Part shown: positions 40,262-49,629 of the stretch, piece by piece
How positions within the stretch are numbered: the stretch's first letter is position 1
Layout: every line of letters starts with the position of its first letter
The notes under the pieces: model-generated
What the model was told of the DNA's origin: nothing
Seen by the model: the letters and a program-made list of their open reading frames with translations, nothing else
The model's database searches: none
Program-made: the position numbers and the translations under genes
Origin: Allobosea sp. OK403
Lineage (GTDB): Bacteria; Pseudomonadota; Alphaproteobacteria; Rhizobiales; Beijerinckiaceae
DNA: 64,000 bases
Direction of reading: 5' to 3'
Assembly (NCBI RefSeq): GCF_900113835.1
Contig: NZ_FOQV01000003.1
Span: forward strand, 982,176-1,046,175

Positions 40262-41254
40262 TTAACCTCCCTTTGGCTGAGCTATGTTCCTGGGAACAGA
40301 TTGCCTAGCCCCGGCCTCGAACGCCCCCGACAACTGACGCATTACCAAGCGGATTCCCGTTTCGAGATCGGTTGGCCGCCAGCCTAAAGGCAGAGCCGAT
40401 GGCCGGAAGGTGATGTGGCTGGCGTTCGAAGGCTGCACGTCTAGCTTGAGGTAGAGCGGATTTCCAATCACTTTGCTCACGACGCGGACTATTTCGCTCA
40501 CTGATGCAGGTTTGCCGCTGGCCAGGAGATAGGTTTGCGACTGCGTCCCTGGCCGGATGATCCGCGCCGCGATGAATGTGGCGATGTCGGTAGCGAGGAC
40601 ATAGTCGCGGACCGTGTCCATCCCACCAAAAATGCGCGAGACCGAGTGCCGCTTGGCGTTCAAGATCAAGGTGTTGATGAGGCCCGACCGCCCGCCATCC
40701 CCGCTGAAGCCATAGATCGAGGTCGGGCGATAGATCTGGGTCACCATCCCCGCAGGCAATCGACCGACTAGCCCTTCCTGCTCCAGCTTGGCCACACCAT
40801 AGGGCCTTAATGGCTGCGGCGGGGATGCAAAGTCAACGAAGCGCTGTCCTTCGAACAATCCCCCTGCCGAACTCAGCAGATGGAAGCCAGCCCTCGCGCC
40901 CGGCAAGAGCGACGATACAGACACTGTCCAGTTCAGAATATCCCTGAAGGATTCCATCTCCCGGGCCAGTTCATCGGGCCCGGCTCCGAAACCGGCTTTC
41001 CCGGCAGCCCAGACGATGTCGAGCGCTTGAATGCTGGCCGTATCGCGTCGCGCAAGGAGCGCATTCGTCAGCCCGGTCAGATCATCCGCTCGTCGCGATG
41101 CGTCATTCCAATCCAGCGGCAACTCGACGAATGTTGCACCGCCACGACGCCTCAGCGCGTCGACGACGGCTCTTCCAACGAGCCCGGCTCCGAAGAGAGC
41201 GACCGCCTGGCAGGCGCCGCTCCCCGGATCCCCCTGGCGGAAGATCAGGATCAT
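40262..41254 (-). CDS. NAD-dependent epimerase/dehydratase
   Basis: A 330-residue SDR-type protein. The nucleotide loop is FGAGLVGRAVVDAL near 24-37, a slightly atypical form with GAGLVG. The active-site tyrosine-lysine pair is YGVAKLEQEG, and IYRPTSIYGFSG is the conserved substrate region. It probably makes or reduces a nucleotide sugar for the transferase next door. It overlaps that gene by 4 bases. Confidence 0.8.
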   Translation of the reverse strand: MILIFRQGDPGSGACQAVALFGAGLVGRAVVDALRRRGGATFVELPLDWNDASRRADDLTGLTNALLARRDTASIQALDIVWAAGKAGFGAGPDELAREMESFRDILNWTVSVSSLLPGARAGFHLLSSAGGLFEGQRFVDFASPPQPLRPYGVAKLEQEGLVGRLPAGMVTQIYRPTSIYGFSGDGGRSGLINTLILNAKRHSVSRIFGGMDTVRDYVLATDIATFIAARIIRPGTQSQTYLLASGKPASVSEIVRVVSKVIGNPLYLKLDVQPSNASHITFRPSALPLGWRPTDLETGIRLVMRQLSGAFEAGARQSVPRNIAQPKGG

Positions 41255-42264
41255 GCCGCTTCGGAAGCAAAATACCGTGCAAGGGGCTCATCGATCGAGC
41301 GATCCACGGCGAAGAAGCTCGGCTTGCCATGAGCCGCGAGAACCAGAGTCGAGAGATACTCCAGGGCCAGCGCGACCATGAACGTGATGAATCCTCCAAA
41401 AAATACGATCGTCAGCATGATAGACGTCCATCCGGTCACGACGATGCTCGCGGGCGAGACGACTTTGTCCACCAGCAAGGCGCCTGCGCCGATGACGCTC
41501 GCCGCCACGATGGCCATGCCGACCAGACCAAACAAGCGCACAATCTTGACCTGGCTCGAGATCAGAAGACGCCGTGCGTGGCTCAAAAGGCGCGAAAAAT
41601 TATAGCCGCTCCTCCCGCTGCTGATGAAGCGCCGGTCCTTGAGTTCGAGATCGCGAAACCGAACGCGGTTGGTGAACCACGACAGGGCCACATCGAAATA
41701 GGTCTCATAGCCGCAGACGCTCGACGCCGCCCGTGCGAGGGAACCTCGGATCAGCCTGAAACTGTTGAAGTGAACGATATTCGCGTTTCCCGTCAGGAAC
41801 ACCATCAGCCGCTTGAACCCTTTCGAGGCCCAGTCCCGCATACGCGCCTCGTGAACCGCGCTGGCGGGGCGTGCATAGACGATATCGCCCCCTTCGATCA
41901 CAGCCTGCCTGAGCAGCGTCTCGATCTCCGTCGGCGGATGCTGGAGGTCCTCGTCGAGCGTGACGACCCAATCACCGGAGCTGTGCAGGACGCCCGCAAT
42001 GGTTGCGGCATGCTGGCCGAAATTCCGCATCATATGGACGACGGTGAGCCAGTTGTGTTCCTTGGCCAGACTGTCCAGCAGGGCCGGCGATCCATCGATA
42101 GCGGAATCGTCGACAAGAATGACCTCCGACAGATCCATCGGCGCGCCGCGTTCATGCCAATCCGCCCGAACCTTCCCCAACTCATCGATAAGGTCGCGCA
42201 AATACGCCTCGCCCGAATACACCGGGACAACCACGGAGACGGAGATGCTCGAATCGTAAGCCAT
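41251..42264 (-). CDS. GtrB-like family 2 glycosyltransferase
   Basis: A 337-residue protein. The GT2 domain (SVVVPVYSGE, ILVDDSAIDGS, TLDEDLQHPP) fills about 1-225, and two membrane helices follow at about 245-310. This is the layout of GtrB/ArnC/dolichol-phosphate mannose synthase-like enzymes that load a sugar on undecaprenyl phosphate at the cytoplasmic face. With GtrA in the same operon it forms a classic pair. I use the ATG at 42264; the frame is open 24 codons further. Confidence 0.88.
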   Translation of the reverse strand: MAYDSSISVSVVVPVYSGEAYLRDLIDELGKVRADWHERGAPMDLSEVILVDDSAIDGSPALLDSLAKEHNWLTVVHMMRNFGQHAATIAGVLHSSGDWVVTLDEDLQHPPTEIETLLRQAVIEGGDIVYARPASAVHEARMRDWASKGFKRLMVFLTGNANIVHFNSFRLIRGSLARAASSVCGYETYFDVALSWFTNRVRFRDLELKDRRFISSGRSGYNFSRLLSHARRLLISSQVKIVRLFGLVGMAIVAASVIGAGALLVDKVVSPASIVVTGWTSIMLTIVFFGGFITFMVALALEYLSTLVLAAHGKPSFFAVDRSIDEPLARYFASEAA

Positions 42265-42564
42265 CAAAAGGGACCCCGGTTTATCGACCGCTCCAGCGCG
42301 ATCAGATCGCAACGAGAGATGAATGGCTCTCTTCAAGGCGCGCCCAAGCGATCTACGAGAAAGCGACCGCAGATGCTAGTTTTGAATGGCAGCCGGTTCG
42401 CCTGTTACGCACCGCCACCCATGTTACCGGCGCTACATTGAAATAATCTGGCATATTACGCTTCTAGCTGCGGCGTCGGGGATCCGGCTCCCCGTGTTGT
42501 ATCGGTCAAGACCGGCGGGCTGCCCGAGATACCAGCACCGAGCCCCGACGGATATTCGCGACGA
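42265..42564. other. Gap between GtrB-like and RgpF-domain genes
   Basis: A 300-base stretch with no domain-bearing frame, AT-richer than the flanking genes in its central part. The promoter for the minus-strand modification operon should lie here. I see no convincing consensus or hairpin. Confidence 0.4.
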
Positions 42565-43443
42565 TCACAGAACGCGCCCCTTCAAATCGCGCACAGTGAA
42601 CCCGCGCGACCACGCCGCAATCGTAAAGCACCGCTCAACGGCATGGTGTAAAGTGCCATCGAGTTGACGCGCCTCCGGTTCAAAATCCTCCGGCCGCAGG
42701 TCGAGCTCTCGCAACGACGCCAGCGCGGCGGGCCGAAACCAAAACATCGTGCCTTCGAAGAAGCCCAGGCGAATCGCGCTCTCAGGGGCCTGCATCCGTT
42801 CAGCGACCTCCCGCGCGCGCACCTCGTTGGCCATCCAGTAGGACGGTGTCGCCCGCCAACACTGCCGCCAGCCGACGATCCCGGTCGATGCCTGCTTGAA
42901 GGCCGAAAGCGCCCCGCACGTGGCGTTCCAATCCCCACACAGCTTGTCGAACAGCAATTTGCGGCGAATCTCTCCATCCAGCAGATGCGGGCTGCGCTTG
43001 GTATGCAGCTTCAGGACGGCGTCATAGCCGTCGAGCGCGCCTGACCCGAGCACGGCCAGAAACGGAGCGATGTCACGGCCGCGATTGTCGTGTTCATGAA
43101 CGAACACGTCCTGCGCGCCGATCACCGCCTCCCTCAGGAGTGCGCTCCGCTCCGGCGGAACGGTGACATGGACCGGCGTTCCGACCGGGAGCAACGCCTG
43201 GCAGGCCAGGATTTCGTTCATCAGGTCCGGGTAATAGGCATGAGCGACGATGGCGACCCTGAGGCCCGGCCATTCGGCCCGCGCTCTTCGGGTAGCCCAG
43301 CGCTTCCGCAGAGATCTGCCGGTATCCGACACGAAAACGGCACCAAGCGTCAGCCCGGCCACCTTCTGCAACACATGACGAGCGAAGGCCTTGCCTCTAA
43401 CAAGGATCGGCGGCTCTGAGGGGGGCGATGGGCGGAAAATCAC
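42565..43443 (-). CDS. RgpF-domain protein (rhamnan synthesis type)
   Basis: A 292-residue protein starting at GTG. VAIVAHAYYPDLMNEI, HEHDNRGRDIAPFLAVL, LKLHTKRSPH and FFEGTMFWFRP are typical of the rhamnan synthesis protein F domain (PF05045), found in proteins that add or elongate rhamnose. Its presence next to rhamnose-making genes fits a rhamnose-rich polymer. The usual RgpF domain length is about 300, so this is a stand-alone domain. Confidence 0.85.
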   Translation of the reverse strand: MIFRPSPPSEPPILVRGKAFARHVLQKVAGLTLGAVFVSDTGRSLRKRWATRRARAEWPGLRVAIVAHAYYPDLMNEILACQALLPVGTPVHVTVPPERSALLREAVIGAQDVFVHEHDNRGRDIAPFLAVLGSGALDGYDAVLKLHTKRSPHLLDGEIRRKLLFDKLCGDWNATCGALSAFKQASTGIVGWRQCWRATPSYWMANEVRAREVAERMQAPESAIRLGFFEGTMFWFRPAALASLRELDLRPEDFEPEARQLDGTLHHAVERCFTIAAWSRGFTVRDLKGRVL

Positions 43444-43825
43444 GGATCGGGAATCACCAAATGAGGCATGGACCGGCCAGCGACCATTTCAACACATAGC
43501 ATCCCTGTTCCCACAAGCAGCCTGGGCTTTTGTGGTCAGGACATGTACGCAGGCGACATAGCCGCCGATCACACGGATAGCGAGGCGCCCGGAAAGTCGG
43601 GACTGCGGTTCCCGACAATACCGCTGGAGCTTCGCGGCAGATGGGAGACCGAGCGAACATGTATTTCCTGCCTGAACTAGATTGACCGCATTCTGGCGGG
43701 GAAGGCGGTCATTGAAGCGGGCATGCTTGAACGGGTCGCTGTCTCGCATTATTCGTTCTCAAATTGATATCATTCCCTCGGCGCAGAAAGCCGTAGAATT
43801 TAAGCGGCGGAGTAGACCAATCGTC
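43444..43825. other. Divergent region between RgpF-domain and two-domain GT2 genes
   Basis: This 382-base stretch separates divergent genes. The GT2 frame remains open leftward to a TTG at 43682, but that part (SLKRACLNGSL...) does not look like a conserved N-terminus, so I leave it out. Promoters for both directions are expected; none is clear. Confidence 0.4.
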
Positions 43826-45667
43826 ATGCCGAGCATCACGGAGCCGCTCTGGCGCGCAGTTCGCCGTGCCGGGGGGCTTGGTGCGGCGCTACGGCGGGCA
43901 AGCGACGTCCTTCGCAATGAGGGCGCACGCGGTCTTCTCCGTCGCCTTCAGCGTACCGTCCGGCAGGAGGCACGCTACGAGGACTGGATCGCGCGGTTCG
44001 ACGACCGGCCCGTAGATGATCGGGCCGCTATGGACGCTCTATTGCTAACCCTAAGGGAGCGGCCGCTTTTCTCCATCATCATGCCGGTGTTCGAGACCCC
44101 CGCCGCTTTGCTCGAAGCTGCGGTACTGTCCGTGCGGAGCCAGATCTATTCGCACTGGGAATTGTGCATCTGCGACGATGGATCGTCGAGTCCTCGCATT
44201 GCGGCGTTTCTGGACAGCCTCAGCCGAGAGGAGCCGCGCATCAAATGGACCCGTCTCACCCGGAACCAGAACATTTCCGCCGCTTCGAACGCGTCGCTCG
44301 CCCTGGCCACAGGCGATTGGATCATACCGCTCGACCACGATGACCTGCTTCGGCCGCATGCGCTGCTCGAAGTCGCGCTCGCGGCAGAGGCGAACCCGCA
44401 TGCCCGCTTGATCTATTCGGACGAGGACAAGATCGACGCCTCCGGGACCAAGCGCTTCGATCCTCACTTCAAACCCGACTGGTCGCCCGATCTACTCCGC
44501 TCGTTCAACTACATCAGTCACCTGGCCGCCCTAAAAGGCGAGGACGTGCGCAAGGTCGGCGGCTGGACACTCGGCCTGGAGGGCGCTCAGGACCACGATC
44601 TGTATCTCAAGGTAACGGAGACACTCGATCGCCGTCAGATCTTGCACATCCCGAAGATCCTGTACCATTGGCGCGTGGCGGAGAACTCCACCGCCGGAAG
44701 CGACGCGGCCAAGCCCTACGCCGCCGCGGCGATGGCAAGCGCTATCGCCAGCCATCTGGCCCGCACAGGGCGTGAAGGCGAGGTAACCCTCCTCGATGAC
44801 GCCCCTGTCGCCAGGATTCGTTATCGCCTGCCCGAGCCCGCGCCGCTCGCGACGATCATCATCCCCAACAAGAACATGCCGGCACTCATCGGGGCCTGCG
44901 TCGCCTCGATCCGATCGAGGACGGACTATCCCCGCTACGAGATTTTGATCGTAGACAACGGCTCGACAGACGAGGAAACGCTACGGCTCTATGATCGTTT
45001 CCGGCAGGAAGGGGTTCTGATCGCGGATTATCCGGCCGAATTCAACTATTCCGCGATGAACAATCTCGGCATCAGGGAAGCGCGGGGCGATGTCCTTGTC
45101 TTCCTCAACAACGATACCAGCGTCATCGGAGAGGGCTGGCTGTCGGAGCTCGTGACTCACGCGGCCCGCCCGGAAATCGGCTGTGTCGGCGCGAAGCTCT
45201 ATTACGAAGACGACACGATCCAGCATGCGGGCGTCTTCGTCGGCGTTTGCGGCATTGCCTGCCACCCTTATCGCGGCTTCGAGAAAGGCGATTTCGGCTA
45301 TTTCGGCCGCCTCCGCGTCACGCAGAACCTGAGCGCCGTGACCGCTGCATGTCTCGCCGTCAAGCGCTCGATCGCGCTGGAGGTCGGCGGCTTCGATGAG
45401 ATCTCCCTGAAGATTGCCCTCAACGACGTCGACTTCTGCCTCAAGGTGCACGCGGCCGGCTACTATAATGTCTGGACACCCTTCGCCGAGCTCTATCACT
45501 TCGAGAGCAAGTCGCGCGGCTACGAAATAGGGCCAGAGAAGCGCGCCCGGTTTCAGAGTGAAAGCGAGATTTTAAAGGTGCGCTGGGAGGGTTACGTCGC
45601 GCTCGATCCCTATTATTCGCCTCACCTGACCCGCACGAGCGAGGCGGTGACGATCCGGACCGAATAG
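43826..45667 (+). CDS. Two-domain family 2 glycosyltransferase
   Basis: A 613-residue protein with two GT2 domains. The first (about 75-300) shows FSIIMPVFETP, LCICDDGSSS and PLDHDDLLRP; the second (about 340-590) shows ATIIIPNKNMP, ILIVDNGSTDEE and FLNNDTSV. Each has its own DDG/DNG and acidic pair, so both may be active, as in bifunctional chain polymerases. EEVDY-like acid is replaced here by ALNDVDFCLKVHAAG in the second domain, which is a usual variant. The ATG at 43826 is preferred over an upstream TTG. Donor sugars are unknown; rhamnose is a fair guess from context. Confidence 0.87.
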   Translation: MPSITEPLWRAVRRAGGLGAALRRASDVLRNEGARGLLRRLQRTVRQEARYEDWIARFDDRPVDDRAAMDALLLTLRERPLFSIIMPVFETPAALLEAAVLSVRSQIYSHWELCICDDGSSSPRIAAFLDSLSREEPRIKWTRLTRNQNISAASNASLALATGDWIIPLDHDDLLRPHALLEVALAAEANPHARLIYSDEDKIDASGTKRFDPHFKPDWSPDLLRSFNYISHLAALKGEDVRKVGGWTLGLEGAQDHDLYLKVTETLDRRQILHIPKILYHWRVAENSTAGSDAAKPYAAAAMASAIASHLARTGREGEVTLLDDAPVARIRYRLPEPAPLATIIIPNKNMPALIGACVASIRSRTDYPRYEILIVDNGSTDEETLRLYDRFRQEGVLIADYPAEFNYSAMNNLGIREARGDVLVFLNNDTSVIGEGWLSELVTHAARPEIGCVGAKLYYEDDTIQHAGVFVGVCGIACHPYRGFEKGDFGYFGRLRVTQNLSAVTAACLAVKRSIALEVGGFDEISLKIALNDVDFCLKVHAAGYYNVWTPFAELYHFESKSRGYEIGPEKRARFQSESEILKVRWEGYVALDPYYSPHLTRTSEAVTIRTE

Positions 45668-45965
45668 GCATGACGACCTGCTGACTAACTTTGCCCCATG
45701 GAGCAGCGGGGTCTGAACTCGGCTCTGCAAGAAGCAAACCTCGCAGCGACAAGCTGCGGTATGATCGGGCGCGATCCATCTATGGGATGTCTCTGCTGAC
45801 CACAGGAAAGCGCCCTGCCCGGTCACAAGCAGAAATACGCAGCGCCGCATTTCATCTCGAGATTTTGCCAAGGCGACGCCCTGAGGGAGGTTAGTTTCGA
45901 CGAAAGAACCTCCGCAAATTCTCTGCTATTGGGAATTTTGATCGGAGGTCATTTTACTCGACCGT
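45668..45965. other. Gap between convergent genes
   Basis: A 298-base stretch between the GT2 gene and the ABC exporter ATPase, which converge. No domain-bearing frame is present, and I see no strong terminator hairpin. Confidence 0.4.
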
Positions 45966-46721
45966 TCAAACCGCGCTGTCCGCAGCATACGCCGCCAACA
46001 CCTCGTCCGGGGGCCCGTCCATCATCAGCTTTCCGCCCTTCATCCAGAGCGTGCGGTTGCAGAACCGCCTGATCGAATTGTTGTCGTGCGAGGCCAGGAA
46101 CACGATGCTGGCCTTCTGGATCATGTTGTGAAGCCGATCCTCGGCGCGCTCCGCGAATGCCGCGTCGCCGACGCCAATCACTTCGTCGAGGATCAGGATA
46201 TCGGGATGAACAGCTGTGCTCACAGCGAAGGCCAGCCGCAACATCATGCCGCTGGAATAGGTGCGGATGGGCAGCGACAGGAAGTCGCCAAGCTGGCTGA
46301 ACTCTTCGACATCGGGAATGATCGCCTGCGCCTGCTTGTAATCGAGCCCGAGCATGATGCTGCGCATCTCGATATTCTCGTAGCCCGTTGCATCGGTATC
46401 CATGCCCATCGCGAGGTCGATCAGCGACGAGACGCGCCCCTCGATCGAAGCGATGCCAGAAGTCGGCGGGTAGACGCGGCTGAGCACCCGTAAAAGGGTC
46501 GTCTTTCCCGCGCCATTGCCTCCGATCAAGCCAATACGATCGCCATCCCTGGCCTCTAAGCTGACTTCGCTCAGCGCCTTAACGACCTGGATGCTGCTGT
46601 CTCGATCATTCTGCAAGCCTCCGCCGACAGTGCGCCGGAGGATCTCGCTCTTCAGGCCGCGGCCGCGTGAATTATAGATGGCGAGCTCGACGCTCGCCCC
46701 GTCCAGAACGATATGAGCCAT
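45966..46721 (-). CDS. Polysaccharide ABC exporter ATPase, short type
   Basis: A 251-residue ATPase with Walker A GGNGAGKTT, signature YSSGM and Walker B ILILDEVIGVGD. It lacks the C-terminal sugar-binding domain of the long Wzt at 26784, as in KpsT/capsule-like or RfbB-type exporters. An N-terminal ~30-residue extension (SVELAIYNSRGR) is typical for the group. I start at 46721, six bases after GAGGG; it overlaps the permease gene. Confidence 0.9.
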   Translation of the reverse strand: MAHIVLDGASVELAIYNSRGRGLKSEILRRTVGGGLQNDRDSSIQVVKALSEVSLEARDGDRIGLIGGNGAGKTTLLRVLSRVYPPTSGIASIEGRVSSLIDLAMGMDTDATGYENIEMRSIMLGLDYKQAQAIIPDVEEFSQLGDFLSLPIRTYSSGMMLRLAFAVSTAVHPDILILDEVIGVGDAAFAERAEDRLHNMIQKASIVFLASHDNNSIRRFCNRTLWMKGGKLMMDGPPDEVLAAYAADSAV

Positions 46722-46728
46722 GATGCCC

Positions 46729-47517
46729 TCAGAGCCAGTAGACAACGCGATGCGAGTATTTGCCCGCGAAAGCCAAGCTCAACAGCCAACCGACGATCAG
46801 CAGACCAAGCAGAATGAGATAGGAGGTCGCACTCGGCAAATTACCGAGGAGCGGCTCACGCATCACATCCAGCATGCTCGCGAAGGGATTCAGGACGAGC
46901 ACTGGGTGGTCGATCCGTAGCTGGGACGGCTTGAAGACGACAGGTGAGACGAAGAACGCCACCTGAACGATGCTCGCGACGATCTGCGGTATGTCGCGGA
47001 ATCGGGCTGACAGGATCGCAAGTAGATATCCGACCCAGGCGAGATTGGCGAGCACGAGCAGCAGACCGGGGATGAACAGGAGAATACACCAATTGATTGG
47101 CGATCCGAAGACCAGATAAACCACCGGCAGGATGATTAGATTATGCGCGAAAACGAAAAGATTTCGCGCAATCGTTCGAAGCAAATAAGTGAAACGCGGC
47201 AGCGCAACTTGGCGAATAATACTGTCATTTTCTATGAAGCTCAAGCAGCTTTCGATGATAGTGGATGAAATCAGTCCCCATAGAACGAGGCCTGTGCCGA
47301 GATGCGGCAGGTAGGCGGACATGGAGGTGCCGAACAAGGATGCGTAGACCGCGCCCATGCCGAAGATCATTGCCGCCATGCTAAGGGTGAGCCAGAGTTG
47401 GCCGATACGAGACCTCCGGTAGCGGCGGATCACATCGTTTTTGGCCAACATCCACCACATGCGCCAGGATTCGACGCCCCCTAGGACATCGGCAGCCCCT
47501 CGCACAACAAAACTCAT
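46729..47517 (-). CDS. Polysaccharide ABC exporter permease, second system
   Basis: A 262-residue ABC-2 permease with six hydrophobic segments. LAKNDVIRRYRRSRIGQLW is the amphipathic N-terminal helix of the group, followed by LTLSMAAMIFGMGAVYASLF. It is cotranscribed with the short ATPase (the ATPase start lies within 10 bases of its stop). It forms a second export path beside wzm/wzt at 26-28 kb. Confidence 0.9.
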   Translation of the reverse strand: MSFVVRGAADVLGGVESWRMWWMLAKNDVIRRYRRSRIGQLWLTLSMAAMIFGMGAVYASLFGTSMSAYLPHLGTGLVLWGLISSTIIESCLSFIENDSIIRQVALPRFTYLLRTIARNLFVFAHNLIILPVVYLVFGSPINWCILLFIPGLLLVLANLAWVGYLLAILSARFRDIPQIVASIVQVAFFVSPVVFKPSQLRIDHPVLVLNPFASMLDVMREPLLGNLPSATSYLILLGLLIVGWLLSLAFAGKYSHRVVYWL

Positions 47518-47717
47518 TCTTACGATTCTCCGACAGCACAGGGCATGGCCGCCCCTTTAGCGCGTCACACCATAGACCGATGCATCTTGGCAAAATTGCT
47601 GTCAGCTTTAGCATGGTTTGTGTCGCCACGTTGCTGAAGTCGATTGACGCCCCGCTTCCCCAACGCCACCCTTCATGCGAGGTTGCGCGTCGGGTTTTGC
47701 CTGCAGGGGAGCGCGCC

Positions 47718-48275
47718 ATGGGCTGGGTCATTCTGGGGCTGCTCGCAGCCGTCATCGTCTATCTGGTCATCACCTATAACGGCCTGGTCGCGATGCGGCA
47801 GCGTGTCGGCCAGGCTTTCGCCGATATCGACGTGCAATTGAAGCAGCGGCACGATCTGATCCCGAACCTGATCGAGACGGTGAAGGGCTATGCCGCCCAT
47901 GAGCGCGGCACGCTCGACGCGGTGATCGCGGCGCGCAATGCCGCCCAGGGTGCAACCGGCGTGCATGCGCAGGCTGCCGCCGAGCAGCAATTGTCGGGCG
48001 CCGTCGGCCGGCTCCTGGCGCTGGGCGAGGCCTATCCCGATCTCAAGGCCAGCGCCAATTTCCAGCAGCTCCAGGTCGATCTCGGCAATGTCGAGGACAA
48101 GCTCGCAGCGGCGCGGCGCTTCTTCAACAATGCGGTCGGCGAATTCAACGGCGCGATCCAGGCTTTTCCCGCCGTGCTGTTCGCCCCGCAAATGGGCTTC
48201 ACGCCGCGCGAATTCTTCGATGTCGGCGAGGTGGCGCGGACCCAGCTCGATGCGCCGCCGACCGTGAAGTTCTAG
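47718..48275 (+). CDS. lemA: LemA family protein
   Basis: A 185-residue protein with one N-terminal membrane helix (about 3-20) and an all-helical soluble domain. YNGLVAMRQRVGQAFADIDV and QLKQRHDLIPNLIETVKGYA are the LemA signature. The ATG at 47718 gives the expected N-terminus. The M48 protease downstream is a frequent partner of LemA, though the actual function of LemA is not settled. Confidence 0.93.
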   Translation: MGWVILGLLAAVIVYLVITYNGLVAMRQRVGQAFADIDVQLKQRHDLIPNLIETVKGYAAHERGTLDAVIAARNAAQGATGVHAQAAAEQQLSGAVGRLLALGEAYPDLKASANFQQLQVDLGNVEDKLAAARRFFNNAVGEFNGAIQAFPAVLFAPQMGFTPREFFDVGEVARTQLDAPPTVKF

Positions 48276-48287
48276 AGGCACATGAGC

Positions 48288-48362
48288 GAGAGCATGATGT
48301 CGTCCGAAAACCGGTTCCCACTGTTCGCTGACGCGGACCTTCGGTTCGGCATCATGCTCTAG
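48288..48362. repeat. Palindromic intergenic repeat, family A
   Basis: GAGAGCATGATG... and ...CATCATGCTCT form inverted ends around GAAAACCGGTTCCCACTG. It lies between the lemA and M48 genes in the same direction, so it may also act as a hairpin in their transcript. Confidence 0.85.
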
Positions 48363-48392
48363 CCACGACAACCGGCAGACAGGGCGGCGGCG

Positions 48393-49469
48393 ATGGTCGG
48401 CCAGGCCTTCGGGCTCTACACACATCAGCGCAACAACCGGATCCGCTCCGGTTGCCTGCTCGTCGGGCTGTTCCTGCTGGTCTACCTCACCTGCTGGGGC
48501 CTGATCCTGGTCGGCTACGGCCATAGTGGCGTGCCGCGCGGCCGCAGCGCCTTCAGCGAGGCGACGCGATTGTTCTGGTCGTGGTGGCCCTTCATCACGA
48601 TCGCGACTACAGCCTGGATCTTCATCGGCTTCCGCATCAATGTCGGGCTGATCGGCGCCGCTGCCGGCGCGACCGCAGTGTCGCGGGGAGACAATCCCAA
48701 ACTCTACCGGATGCTGGAGAATCTCTGCATCTCGCGCGGCCTGACCATGCCGAAACTCGCCATCGTCGAGAGCGAGGCACTCAACGCCTTCGCCAGCGGC
48801 GTCAACGACAAGCAATTCACCGTCACGGTGACGCGCGGCCTGCTCGACCAGCTCGACGATGCCGAGATCGAGGCGGTGCTCGCCCATGAGCTGACCCATA
48901 TCCGCAATGGCGACGTCAAGCTGATGGTGATCGCGGTGGTCATCGCCGGCGTGATCTCCTTCGTCGGCGAAATCATCTTCCGCAATCTCGGGCGCGTGCG
49001 GATTTCTTCCGACGACACCAAGAAGGGCAATTTCGCCGCGATCCTGATCGGTTTCGCGGTGATCGCGGTCTCCTGGCTGCTCGCCGTGCTGATCCGGCTG
49101 TCTTTATCGCGGGCGCGCGAATATCTGGCGGATGCGGGCGCGGTCGAATTGACCAAGAACCCCGATGCGATGATCTCGGCGCTGCTCAAGATCGCCGGCC
49201 GCGCCGATATCGACGGCGTGCCCTCGGGCGTGATGGATATGTGCTTCGAGAACGATCCCGACGATTTCGCCGATCTGTTCTCGACCCACCCCTCCATCAC
49301 CAAGCGCGTGCAGGCGCTGGTCGAGACCGCCGGTGGGCGCGTGCCATTGATGCCGCCGCAGCCGCCCAAGCTGGCGGACCGGCAGACCCTGCCGACCATG
49401 GTCGAGGAATCCGCCGCACGCGGCCCCTGGGCGCGGCCGCCGCAGGGCGGCGGCAGTGCCAGTCCGTGA
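48393..49469 (+). CDS. M48 family metalloprotease, HtpX-like
   Basis: A 358-residue membrane protease. The zinc motif HELTH is seen in LAHELTHIRNGDVK, and the third ligand is the Glu in AREYLADAGAVEL. Hydrophobic segments precede and flank the catalytic part (about 25-45, 65-85, 180-205, 215-240). HtpX-like enzymes take part in quality control of membrane proteins. The proline-rich C-terminal tail is not part of the catalytic domain. Cotranscription with lemA is likely. Confidence 0.9.
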   Translation: MVGQAFGLYTHQRNNRIRSGCLLVGLFLLVYLTCWGLILVGYGHSGVPRGRSAFSEATRLFWSWWPFITIATTAWIFIGFRINVGLIGAAAGATAVSRGDNPKLYRMLENLCISRGLTMPKLAIVESEALNAFASGVNDKQFTVTVTRGLLDQLDDAEIEAVLAHELTHIRNGDVKLMVIAVVIAGVISFVGEIIFRNLGRVRISSDDTKKGNFAAILIGFAVIAVSWLLAVLIRLSLSRAREYLADAGAVELTKNPDAMISALLKIAGRADIDGVPSGVMDMCFENDPDDFADLFSTHPSITKRVQALVETAGGRVPLMPPQPPKLADRQTLPTMVEESAARGPWARPPQGGGSASP

Positions 49470-49477
49470 CATCATCT

Positions 49478-49600
49478 GTCATTGCGAGGAGCGAAGCGAC
49501 GAAGCAATCCAGGGGCGGTAGCACTCGACGTCGCCTGGATTGCTTCGCGGAGCCTGTACTCGGACTTGCCGAAGGCAAGACCCGGGTGCTCGCAATGACG
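49478..49600. repeat. Nested inverted repeat, family B
   Basis: The outer arms GTCATTGCGAG (49478-49488) and CTCGCAATGAC (49589-49599) and the inner arms GAAGCAATCCAGG (49501-49513) and CCTGGATTGCTTC (49534-49546) are perfect inverted pairs. The element starts 9 bases after the protease stop and separates it from a convergent gene, so it may help terminate both transcripts. It resembles a repeat widespread in Rhizobiales. Confidence 0.85.
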
Positions 49601-49629
49601 GCCTGGATGGTCTTGAAACCTAGATCTAA

